From Takifugu bimaculatus (taxonomy: Eukaryota > Chordata > Actinopteri > Tetraodontiformes > Tetraodontidae): a stretch of 64,000 bases of DNA. Location of the stretch: contig CP034975.1 of the NCBI GenBank assembly GCA_004026145.2, positions 20,712,213-20,776,212 of the forward strand. The letters are read 5' to 3'. The notes beneath the pieces were generated by a model. That model did not search any database and was not told the origin of the DNA. It saw only the letters and a list, made by a program, of their open reading frames with translations. Below, piece by piece: positions 27,401 through 34,315 of the stretch (positions within the stretch are counted from its first letter, which is position 1; every line of letters begins with the position of its first letter). The translations under genes and the position numbers were made by a program.

Positions 27401-27596
27401 GCGGAGAAACAAGGCGCGGCGGTATCATTCACACATGCTTCTCTCACGGTTAAACACACAGGCAGTCCTGGCACAGAGTGGTACAGCATTCTTGTCTCTG
27501 GTTTACTGTCCCATTCTGTGTTTGCTCTGCTGTATTTACAGACCATTCACCGCACAGATCTATCGGGAGAGGAGTCAGAGGCGCAAGCATGAATAA
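3856..27596 (+). CDS. pemt: Phosphatidylethanolamine N-methyltransferase, 7 coding exons
   Basis: The enzyme methylates phosphatidylethanolamine three times with AdoMet to make phosphatidylcholine in ER and mitochondria-associated membranes. Coding exons: 3856-3969, 4688-4795, 11656-11771, 16155-16300, 20305-20416, 26763-26837 and 27542-27596. All junctions are GT-AG and in phase, giving 241 aa (human long isoform about 236). Family signatures in order are DCCGGLNNVDY (exon 1), FNPFFWNLVARWEHRTR, GSPFLACY, LALGFTGTFLGDYFGIL, TVFPFNI.NPMYWGSTANYLG and PFTAQIYR. Hydrophobic segments fit the four-helix topology of the family. The second in-frame start, Met39 at the beginning of exon 2, matches the start of the short isoform. 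Two AdoMet-motif positions differ from human: G98 is Ile141 and E181 is Gly224. Orthology is supported by the adjacent rasd1. Confidence 0.95.
3970..4687 (+). other. pemt intron 1
   Basis: GT-AG intron of 718 bp ending in a pyrimidine-rich tract before ttcag. Nothing else recognisable is in it. Confidence 0.8.
4688..4795 (+). CDS. pemt: pemt coding exon 2
   Basis: 36 codons beginning exactly with an ATG after the ctttcag acceptor and ending at cctg|gtaaga, phase 0. It carries the first hydrophobic helix and FNPFFWNL (human FNPLYWNV). Its first codon can serve as the start of the short isoform. Confidence 0.93.
5680..5850 (+). repeat. Degenerate L2-type 3' tail
   Basis: Shares the 'agcctggtcctgctct' block, the 'cttcctcttaaaaggga' block and the later 'gccttgaaacaattttatg' segment with the better copies at 310-480 and 56,150-56,335. 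Deletions and substitutions mark it as old. It lies within pemt intron 2 in the sense orientation. Confidence 0.65.
6893..6913. repeat. (CA)n microsatellite
   Basis: Perfect dinucleotide run in pemt intron 2. Confidence 0.85.
8029..8119 (+). repeat. Purine-rich (GA/GGA) tract
   Basis: About 90 bases that are almost all A and G, including runs such as gaggggaagaagaggga. It is low-complexity sequence in pemt intron 2 and not coding. Confidence 0.6.
11656..11771 (+). CDS. pemt: pemt coding exon 3
   Basis: Follows the ttattcaacag acceptor and ends at ccacag|gtaaat. Codes for VARWEHRTRRLSGLFGSP and a second hydrophobic helix ending LLNVLRSH, with two bases of a split Ser codon. Human has VARWEHKTRKLSRAFGSP and LLNFLRSH at the same places. 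Confidence 0.95.
12530..13890 (+). mobile_element. DIRS-type (tyrosine recombinase) retroelement relic
   Basis: Broken plus-strand frames resemble the 3' part of fish DIRS-like elements. About 12,885-12,975 reads as a VVNTLRNARAPSTR...LFDSQWRLFAQ-like segment, and about 13,065 as CLAAIAS. Positions 13,125-13,322 read as PPWDLAVVLKG..GHSFEPL..ASLKHLLLKSA, followed by a VPVSSAWTQ segment that corresponds to the central part of the recombinase. Stops and frameshifts interrupt every piece. No clear terminal repeats were identified and the edges are approximate. It is sense to pemt within intron 3. Confidence 0.65.
13125..13322 (+). pseudogene. Fragment of a DIRS-like tyrosine recombinase
   Basis: The longest uninterrupted piece of the relic, 65 codons. 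The PPWDLAVVL and EPL..ASLKHLLLKSA segments match the spacing seen in DIRS/YR retroelement recombinases. The C-terminal catalytic region (HxxR...Y) cannot be read intact downstream, so it cannot be functional. The family assignment is by pattern recognition only. Confidence 0.6.
15631..15658. repeat. (GGAC)n short tandem repeat
   Basis: Repeated ggac/cgga units in pemt intron 3. Confidence 0.8.
16155..16300 (+). CDS. pemt: pemt coding exon 4
   Basis: Acceptor ttttgtccag, donor ttcttag|gtacct. Codes for the loop MKAQPRWEAMD and the third hydrophobic helix, ending LALGFTGTFLG. The position matching human G98-X-G100 reads Ile141-Val-Gly143, so the first glycine of the AdoMet motif is replaced. 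Confidence 0.95.
18739..19684 (-). mobile_element. Internally deleted Tc1 transposon (DD34E)
   Basis: Complete ends: CAGTGGTATGAGAAAGTTTG at the left, its inverted copy at the right, and flanking TA duplications at 18,737-18,738 and 19,685-19,686. The element is 946 bp, against roughly 1.2-1.6 kb for intact Tc1 elements. The missing part is the N-terminal DNA-binding half of the transposase and the first catalytic Asp. It is antisense to pemt. Confidence 0.88.
18968..19333 (-). pseudogene. Tc1 transposase C-terminal fragment
   Basis: 121 codons covering the end of the DDE catalytic core. It has QQDNDPKHCSK with the second Asp, then SPDLNIIENLW with the third acidic residue; 34 residues lie between them, the classic DD34E spacing. 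An in-frame stop lies just upstream of the first Met, and the N-terminal helix-turn-helix pair and first Asp are absent, so no active transposase can be made. Confidence 0.88.
20305..20416 (+). CDS. pemt: pemt coding exon 5
   Basis: Acceptor gtgtttcccag, donor ctcat|gtaagt. Codes for DYFGILLDEKVTVFPFNIMENPMYWGSTANYLGLAL, nearly identical to the human segment and the best conserved part of the enzyme. Confidence 0.96.
21390..21447. repeat. (CA)n microsatellite
   Basis: 58 bp of CA dinucleotides with one interruption (CCC), in pemt intron 5. Confidence 0.9.
21937..22575 (-). mobile_element. Pogo-like deleted transposon, copy 1
   Basis: Terminal inverted repeats start CCGTATTTTCACGAC at both ends and are flanked by TA duplications (21,935-21,936 and 22,576-22,577), as for the Tc1/mariner superfamily. 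The internal 'aaggcgcacc' motifs near both ends are typical of this teleost family. At 639 bp it has lost nearly the whole catalytic region. A second copy in the other orientation lies at 42,277-43,292. The pogo/Tigger assignment rests on the DDE_1-like piece in copy 2. Confidence 0.8.
22119..22382 (-). CDS. Pogo-like DNA-binding-domain-only open frame
   Basis: An 87-codon frame inside copy 1. Residues 1-50 (MAPVKRHTYEVYFKLQAIEY..., NRAAARHF, ESMVRKWRKQE) form a psq/Brinker-like helix-turn-helix as at the start of pogo-type transposases. It continues to KARWPELEDRVEQ, the start of the CENPB-type half. At about residue 79 an internal deletion joins this in frame to the last few transposase residues (DGFVAEE, also found at the 3' end of copy 2), followed by the normal stop. 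The junction has a repeated TGGTTTTG, suggesting microhomology-mediated loss. There is no DDE domain. Whether it is expressed is unknown; it may simply be a relic. Confidence 0.6.
   Translation of the reverse strand: MAPVKRHTYEVYFKLQAIEYAAENGNRAAARHFNVNESMVRKWRKQESELCQVRKTKLSFRRNKARWPELEDRVEQLVGFDGFVAEE
24390..24410. repeat. (GT)n microsatellite
   Basis: Short GT run in pemt intron 5. Confidence 0.8.
25010..25220. repeat. Possible interspersed repeat, unclassified
   Basis: The order of phrases (accccaatgcagcac..., aaaagttcaaaaacac, gacaggcaggggttcagta, caggcaatctgagg) resembles the segment at 52,370-52,560 and the ends of common fish elements. Identity is low and the boundaries are uncertain. 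Confidence 0.35.
26215..26262 (+). repeat. Short fish interspersed-repeat fragment
   Basis: The phrase 'actttattcatccccgtagg' followed by 'gaaattg' is a common teleost repeat end. Only about 50 bp is recognisable, in pemt intron 5. Confidence 0.45.
26763..26837 (+). CDS. pemt: pemt coding exon 6
   Basis: Acceptor cccgtcttcag, donor gaagg|gtaagt. Codes for GASPVGLILAATVAAAYKVA, the fourth hydrophobic helix, and ends at FE plus a split Gly codon. Human has YEE here. The Gly codon (gg|a) is fixed by the splice junction, so E181 is not recoverable by moving the donor. Confidence 0.94.
26838..27541 (+). other. pemt intron 6
   Basis: GT-AG intron of 704 bp ending tgtatttacag. No other feature recognised. 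Confidence 0.8.
27542..27596 (+). CDS. pemt: pemt coding exon 7 (terminal)
   Basis: Codes for PFTAQIYRERSQRRKHE and a TAA stop. The PFTA.IYR motif is the family signature, and the basic tail ends as in other vertebrate enzymes. Confidence 0.93.
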
Positions 27597-27950
27597 TCGC
27601 TTCCATCCTGGGCACTTCCTGCCCTTCCTTTGACTGAGGATTCCCATCCTGTCAGGAGGAAAAAGACTTAAGAACAGGTGGAATACTTAATGGCTCTGTG
27701 TGTTGTGTGGACAGCTGCGGTCTTGATGCAAAGTTGATACAACACTGATGAGAAACAAAAGATGGGGCGGAGAGAGAGTGAGTGGAGACGCGCACTCACA
27801 CACTTTATAATGGCAAATCCCAATTGTGATAAATCCATAGTCATTTAGCTTGTTTTACCGTTCAAACAGCTAATTGAGTGTTTACTGTGATGTTTATTAT
27901 CAGTGTGTGTGGTGTGTGGGTGTTTGTGTGTTTATATGTTGTTGTGTTTT

Positions 27951-27956
27951 ATTAAA
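27951..27956 (+). terminator. Candidate pemt polyadenylation signal
   Basis: ATTAAA about 355 bp after the pemt stop, after a GT-rich stretch and followed by a T-rich segment. It is the first reasonable signal after the last exon. Confidence 0.45.
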
Positions 27957-29532
27957 CCTGTTCATTTTAGAGGTGTCAAGATGGGTCTTTTTTTTCCAAA
28001 AACACAAAATAATAGAAATAAAAAAAATCCCAGTCCTGTCTAATTGTAATTATTGAGCTTCTTGCTTCCAGCTAAAGTATTGACTCTTTTCATACCTCTG
28101 TGGACATGTTTTAAAGTGGCACGCTGATTCAGTCATAAACATGGACCTTTTCAAATATCAGCAGCCACAGCTGAGCCTTTAATGGCTGGCTGTACCCTAG
28201 ACGGTTGGTTCAGCTCTGATAATGAACTGCTAATGGGATATTTTTTTTACTTAATATAATAGTAAGGCAGCATTTTGCATTCTGGTATTTGCTCTCTTTG
28301 TGACTGGGAAGATCAAAACATGAAAATGGTCCTCTTAATGCAGCAATTAAGCACATGTGCCACTTATAGGCAGATGCGTAGGGGGATGTGGTGGGCTGCC
28401 TTCATGTTTTTGATGAGCAGTGCCCAGTCCCACAGTGATGCGTCACAATGTTCCACACAGTAGCTACATTAACTAATTATGTTTACTAATGAGTTCTGTC
28501 TCTGGTGAAATGAGTTCACAAACAGGTTCAACTGCAGAAGAGTTAACCAGACGTTCAGTTATGACTTTGCTATCTTTGTAACCTCATATGTAACAAGGTA
28601 ACGCAACATAAACATTAAGTTTCTTTGTTTTATGATCAAAGCAATGGTTTTGATCAATCAGCAATCTGGAACGTCACCAAAAGGTAATCAGCTCTCCTTA
28701 ATCAGCATTTCCTAAAAATTGTATTAATATACATTTCTGAACATTTGACCTATTTTGCTAACAGGCAAACTGAACGCCGACTGTCATACTGTATAACCTT
28801 TGTGTAGGTAACAAATCCAGCTAACCTTTGATGGCGCTGCTATTTAAAAGCTGTTTTCTTGTACATGCATGACTTGTGACATCACTGCACATCAGCCAAG
28901 ATTGCATCATCTGATATGACGCCATGAGGTAGCGAGAGAGTGAGTCCAAGGTTGCCGAACAGACCACAGGAAGAACCACATTTGTTGTTTTTTCATTCTA
29001 TTTTTAAAAAAATGTATATATTCGGTATATTTTGGATCTTCATCTAGGAACATCTTAAGAGCGATTGCAATTGCTGAATTTTTAAAGTTAAAGAGAAGTG
29101 AGAAAAGCATGAAAAAAGTATAAAACGCACCACCTCTTGTTTATAAATCAGAGACAAATTAGTGTGGTATGGTTGTTATGTACATTGGGACATAACTCTC
29201 TAGGCCAACAGGGGGCAGTAGTGCATGTACGTTACTCTATACGGTAAACAAAAATATGACCTTTTTTTTTTCAGCCCGAGTGTAGGATTGTAACTCTTTT
29301 GCATCATGAATATATTATTTGTACTTATTTAATGTACTTCTAATGTAAAAAAAAAAAGTATTTTTGTGCCCCATAGAGATTCCATGTTCACACCAGTTCA
29401 TTTATGATCCCAGGTTGTGTTTGTTTTTCCACTGTTCCGCGACAAAGCATCATTCCTTCCTCAGAGTGTGTTTATAAGTCACACAATCAAACACGAGTGC
29501 TGTTTTCACATAATGCCTTCTTCTTTACTACT

Positions 29533-29570
29533 ACACACACGCACGCACGCACACACACACCCACACCCCA
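29533..29570. repeat. Compound (CA)n/(CGCA)n microsatellite
   Basis: CA dinucleotides interspersed with GCAC units, in the pemt-rasd1 spacer. Confidence 0.8.
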
Positions 29571-30241
29571 CCCCTCCAGTTCGTGCGCGGAGGGTGACTT
29601 ACAGGGATCGTTAAGCAAAATGCAACACACAAACCAACAGGCTTTTAAAATGTATTATTTATATATTTAACAGTAATGGAGCAGATGCAGAGCTTGTCCT
29701 GAAGAGCGCACATTAAGTAATCAGCTGCAGTGTCGCACATAAGCTCCACCTTGACACATGGTTGCAGTCATTTCCAGTAGTGCTTATCAGACTGGTGTCC
29801 AGTTCTTATCAGTTTACATTAAATCAGTAACTAACTCTGGTGTGGCCTTACATCAGGAGAGCTTTGTTTCCTCATTTTTACCATTCTGATTGATCCCAGA
29901 TGATGCAACAAGTACAAGATGGCTGTTCTCACAACCTGGGCTTCACTGACTTCGGTTCGGTTCAGAGCAGTTGTGATGTGTCAGGCCAGACGTCCTCGTT
30001 CCTGAGCATTCTCAAACCAGGCTGGGTCAGTGAAGGTGACCCAAAACTGTTTTACTGTTACAGAAGCATGTAACCATGTATCACAAATCTAAACATCTTT
30101 GAAAAATATAACATCCCATTTTAATTCCGATTGAACATGTTGAAATCTGTATTTATAAACTCAAATTCTGCGATTTGTCTTAAATCCCAAGGAAGTATTG
30201 CAATAAATGCTAAATTAGAAGGGGCAAGATGGAAAAATTGG

Positions 30242-30277
30242 CCAGTTTTAATTCAATCTTGGCAAAGGTGCATGTGT

Positions 30278-30309
<32 letters not shown>

Positions 30310-30345
30310 ATATATGCAACTTTGCCAAGTTTGAATGAAAACTAT
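30242..30345. repeat. Inverted repeat around a (CA)n(TA)n core
   Basis: Arms 30,242-30,272 and 30,315-30,345 are reverse complements at 26 of 31 positions by hand count. They enclose a CA-rich then TA-rich loop, and the right arm runs into a further TG repeat to 30,394. The structure could extrude as a cruciform. No coding or known element was recognised. Confidence 0.65.
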
Positions 30346-30394
30346 ATATGTGTGTGTATGCATGTATGTATGTGTGTGTGTGTGTGTGTGTGTG
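30346..30394. repeat. (TG)n microsatellite
   Basis: TG/TATG dinucleotide and tetranucleotide repeats next to the inverted repeat. Confidence 0.85.
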
Positions 30395-31913
30395 CAGTGA
30401 TTAAAGAGTTAAGCCTTAAATGACCTCAGCATCAGTTTGTGGTAAAAATTGGCTGAGGTTTCTCTAGTCAGACAGACAGCTACTGTTTGATCCTACACGC
30501 CCACTGCCAGAGGACTAGTCATATTGTGGTTCGTTTCAACAAGATGTTGAAAGAAAACATTGTAAATTAAAGGTCATGATAATATTACAGTCCACATATT
30601 GATAAACACGCTGTGGCTTATTTCTGTTTTATATTGAAGTCATTTTTCTTTAATCACACAACTAGGAACAGGTTGTAATTGTTGAACTAATATGGGGCAT
30701 CGGGATGTAAGTATTTGCATGGGATGTTTTACACCATCTGCGACATAAGCTCGGTGTCGATGACATCTGAGTGAGTTCGGGCGACATGGTGACTCACTGC
30801 ATCGCTTCTCAAACGGATGATTTCAGACGTCATTTGCGAGTTTAGTGTTGGTTTTATTTCATTAACCTTCAGTTGATCTGCATAACAAAATCTTAATGAA
30901 TCCCTCCACTGTTGTTGTTGTGTGCTGTTACATCTGAAGTGTGACCTCATAAAATAGCTTACAGCCTCTCCATCACGCCACATCTGACGCTTTCTCAGAC
31001 AGGAGTTCAATGATGACGATGCTTGATCAGACCTCTATGTCACATGCTTTATGTAGACGACCAGCAACCGTAGCGAGTCTGAATTGCTTCACATCCATGT
31101 CATTCTATTTTAGTTCCAAATAATTTTAAAAAAATTCCAATCTGAGCAGGTAAGGGAGAACTTGGTGTCCAAGAAAGTCTGCTAGGTCAGCAAGGGGCCC
31201 CTGAAGACAAGCAAAAGATTCATACATACATTCATGATAGATTCATGACAATAAGCCAGCAGTACAATGTTAAAGTGGCCTAAATGAAACCAAAATGCTT
31301 AAGTGGGAAGCGGTCTATACTGTAGTATATGAAGTCTGACAGGAAATAGTTAAGTGTGTTGCAGAAGAAAGTGTGGTTATATGAATGGTTATATACATAA
31401 ATATTTGGGAGATGTAGAGAAGGCGAACTTCAAGGTCTTTGTCTCTGTGTTACTCACCCTGAGTTGACCCTGGAGAACATTGTTGTACTAGTATGGTTGT
31501 TTTGAAAATATAGAATTAAAGCAGCTATAATGATGATTGAGTGTAATAGTAAATGTCACTGATCAAGTCTTATCTGTATGAGAGAGAGGCAGTTAAATAA
31601 TAAAACTTTCTTGAGTGACACATTTTCTGTCCCCTCTTTGACATTGGACATCTTTTGTCACCTTGTTTTTCTAGTCCAAATTGGAAGAACAATTAAAAGC
31701 TCAAAATATGTGTAAAATGTCCTTCAGTTATCATTTTCACATTAATCAAAAAAGAGTTGTTTGCAGCTTGTATGTCACTGTGGACCACACATATCAGCTA
31801 GGACATCGTGCAAACCAACAAAACGTTCCACTTACTTTACAGTAACTCAGCTGATTGACAGTCTGTTGTTAGTAGATATAAAAGACTGCTGTCAGCGTGC
31901 TAAACAAGCAGAC

Positions 31914-31914
<1 letters not shown>

Positions 31915-32008
<94 letters not shown>
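31915..32008. repeat. Long (TC)n microsatellite
   Basis: 47 uninterrupted TC units, the longest simple repeat in the window, followed by a short CA/CG run. It lies about 0.85 kb upstream of the rasd1 start codon. Confidence 0.95.
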
Positions 32009-32011
<3 letters not shown>

Positions 32012-32676
32012 CACGCACACGCACATTCATAATTTCTGCCGAGCTTCCATGGGAAAATCGGGCCAGTTTACATCGTCAGAAGCGCACATGGGCGCCCTCT
32101 TTTGATTCGCTTTTGACCGCAGCTGGTTCCGGATTTATTTATTATAGAAAACGATCTATTTAAAATGTAACCACGGCTGAATATGTTTTTCAATTGTGGC
32201 TGAAAAACAGCTATAAGAATATCCTGGATGTGTGCAAAAACCCTCCTCATCTCTGTCTCTGCCTGTCCTTCTGTGAAGTTTAAAATTGACCATTCGATCA
32301 GAATGAAATGTAATATTTTACGGGCTACTATAATGATTTGGGGTGGGCAGAATAGGATTCGAGCAAAATATTAGCTCGGTCTGAAGAAATCACTTCCGAC
32401 TGAGGGCTCAAAAATATACAAAGTTCATCCTGCGTTATGGTTTACCAAACCAGGTTAAACGCAGGAAGTGATGTTTATTATTAACTTCAGTGGAAGTTGT
32501 GTTGCTGTTGCATCACATTCATGATTTTTTTTTTTTTTTTTGGGCGGCGGGGGGGCTCTGTTTATTACTGTTATTATATATATATATGCTAAAAGATACT
32601 GACTGACGCACTGCTGAGAGCCTGGACCGCTTTTCCTGGCGTTCGATGGAACACGCTGAGCTGTGACGGAGGCAGC

Positions 32677-32712
32677 GGAGGGGGGGAGGGGAGGGGAGGG
32701 GGGGGGGGAGGT
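32677..32712 (+). promoter_or_regulatory. G-rich tract in the rasd1 promoter
   Basis: Almost pure G runs of 4-10 bases separated by single A residues, enough for one or more G-quadruplexes and for SP/KLF-type factors. It ends about 13 bp before the TATA-like box. Confidence 0.7.
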
Positions 32713-32720
32713 CCGACGCG

Positions 32721-32729
32721 CTTAAATAC
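32721..32729 (+). promoter_or_regulatory. TATA-like box of rasd1
   Basis: CTTAAATAC in a GC-rich surround, about 140 bp before the start codon. A transcription start near 32,750-32,760 would give a short 5' leader. The position is inferred from sequence only. Confidence 0.5.
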
Positions 32730-32862
32730 GCGCCTCCACTCTGCGCTCAAGTCATAAACACGATCCTGAGAAAGAATAAAACAGCTTCATCTCAACAAGG
32801 GCGAAGGCGACTCCGGTGCCTTTTTACGCACTCTCACCCAGTCAGTCCCCACGAAACCAAGC

Positions 32863-33133
32863 ATGATTAAGAAAATGTCGCCGTCCGAGAGCGACTTCGC
32901 CATCCCAGCGAAGAACTGTTACAGGATGGTGATTCTGGGATCCACCAAAGTCGGGAAAACGGCAATCGTGTCCCGGTTCTTGAACGGGAGGTTCGACGAG
33001 CAGTACACGCCGACCATCGAGGATTTTCATAGGAAACTGTACAGCATAAAGGGGGACGTTTACCAACTGGACATACTGGATACATCAGGGAACCACCCGT
33101 TCCCCGCCATGAGGAGATTGTCCATCCTGACAG
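32863..33133 (+). CDS. rasd1: rasd1 exon 1 (coding part)
   Basis: From the start codon to ctgacag|gtacgt. Encodes the P-loop, switch I and DTSG motifs. No upstream in-frame ATG is seen in the short leader. Confidence 0.96.
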
Positions 33134-33770
33134 GTACGTGAACGCGTGTGCATGTTTGTTTCAAAGATCTAACAAGGTCATTAAACACAACTTTCCTCAC
33201 GCACTAAAAACTAAGCAAAACATCTGCTCCTTCCCTACAGGCGATGTCTTCATCCTCGTCTTCAGTCTGGACAACCGAGACTCCTTTCAGGAGGTGCAAC
33301 GGCTCAAGCGCCAGATCTTCGAGACCAAGTCGTGCCTAAAAAACAAGATCAAAGAGAACATTGACGTTCCTCTTGTGATCTGCGGGAACAAAGGCGACAG
33401 AGAGTTCCACCGAGAGGTACAACAGGAGGAGATCGACCAGCTCGTGGCTGGAGATGAGAAGTGCGCGTACTTCGAGATCTCCGCCAAGCGCAACGAGAAC
33501 GTCGATACGATGTTTCGGACTCTGTTCACCCTGGCCAAGCTGCCGAACGAGATGAGCCCCGACCTCCATAGGAAGGTTTCCGTGCAGTACTGCGACATGT
33601 TGCAGAGAAAGTCCCTAAAAAACAAAAAGATGAAGGACATCGGGGAAGCTTACGGCGTGGTTACGCCGTGCGCACGGAGACCGAGCGTACACAGCGACCT
33701 CATGTACATCAAGGAGAAGGCGATAGGAGGCGGCCAGGGCAAAGACAAAGAGAGGTGTGTGATCAGTTAA
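32863..33770 (+). CDS. rasd1: Dexamethasone-induced Ras-related protein 1 (Dexras1), 2 exons
   Basis: A Ras-family GTPase with roles in GPCR, circadian and NO signalling in mammals. Exon 1 is 32863-33133 and exon 2 is 33241-33770; the 107-bp GT-AG intron splits the Gly codon of LTGDV. The product is 266 aa (human 281). Motifs: GSTKVGKT at 26-33, switch T51 in YTPTIED, DTSG at 73-76 (a RASD feature in place of the Ras DTAGQ), NKGD at 140-143 and SAK at 171-173. A basic extension ends KDKERCVIS, with the CAAX cysteine at 263. RASD1 signatures include NHPFPAMRRLSILTG, MSPDLHRKVSVQYCD and RRPSVHSDLMYI. Translation begins at MIKKM, lacking the mammalian MKLAA. The mammalian Cys11 position is Ser6. 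Its position next to pemt matches vertebrate synteny. Confidence 0.97.
33241..33770 (+). CDS. rasd1: rasd1 exon 2 (coding part)
   Basis: Begins after the ttccctacag acceptor and ends with TAA. Encodes the NKGD and SAK nucleotide-binding motifs, the RASD-specific extension and the CVIS prenylation box. The open frame on the same strand extends upstream through the intron, but the true exon starts here. Confidence 0.96.
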
Positions 33771-34315
33771 TCGAACTGTGGTGTTTTTCTGGAGATGAAG
33801 TCTCCCGATACGAGAACTGACCTGTGCGACTGGATGCGCTCACAGTTTTGGAGCCGCCGGAGGCGCCGACGTGCACGCACTGGCGCAGCGCCTGCTCCAA
33901 GGACACTGAGTGGACAAACGAGTCCTCTCTAAACAACAAAATAAATTATATGGTACAACTTTTTTTTTTTTTTTTTTTTTTAAAAAAAGCATTATCCACG
34001 ACACGTGTGAGAATGTTAGCTTTTGATGTAAATCAGAGCCCAGTGTGTGACGTGGCTTCTTACCTTGTGAGACTCGCGCATCGATACGTAAAATGTGTTC
34101 GACGTCACGCCTTTTACAGACGCCACATGGGCGAGGGACAGGACCTATCTTAGCTCAGGAGGTGCAGACTTTGCGCAGAAACGATTGTTGTTTACATTTT
34201 CTATCGGCTATGTACACCTGAATGTTTTGTCGCAATCTGAACATTTTTATTGTGAATGTATATTTATTGTCCGTGTCAGTTTTGCAAAACAACCCAATTA
34301 AAAGTTTGCCGAAAA
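33771..34315 (+). other. rasd1 3' untranslated region (inferred)
   Basis: Runs to an ATTAAA signal at 34,297-34,302 with a GT-rich element just after. It includes an AATAAA at 33,940-33,945 followed by a long T run at 33,959-33,981, which could give a shorter transcript. Confidence 0.5.
34297..34302 (+). terminator. Candidate rasd1 polyadenylation signal
   Basis: ATTAAA followed within 20-35 bases by ttgttgcggtgttttgtc, a GT-rich downstream element of the usual kind. Confidence 0.5.

Larger units (their letters stand above)
27980..32640. other. pemt-rasd1 intergenic region
   Basis: Mostly AT-rich sequence with no open frame showing a domain. It holds CA/TG repeats near 29.5 and 30.3 kb, an imperfect inverted repeat at 30,242-30,345 and a 94-bp TC run at 31,915-32,008. 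Confidence 0.6.

Noticed and set aside
31761..32163. Ser/Leu-repeat open frames over the TC run
   Set aside because: Artefacts of the (TC)n repeat.
33138..33240. Open frame extending rasd1 exon 2 upstream to an ATG at 33,138
   Set aside because: This is the in-frame intron; the ttccctacag acceptor and the conserved LTGDVFIL junction place the exon start at 33,241.
34101..34108. GACGTCAC, a CRE-like site
   Set aside because: Half-match only and lying in the inferred rasd1 3' untranslated region; no supporting context.
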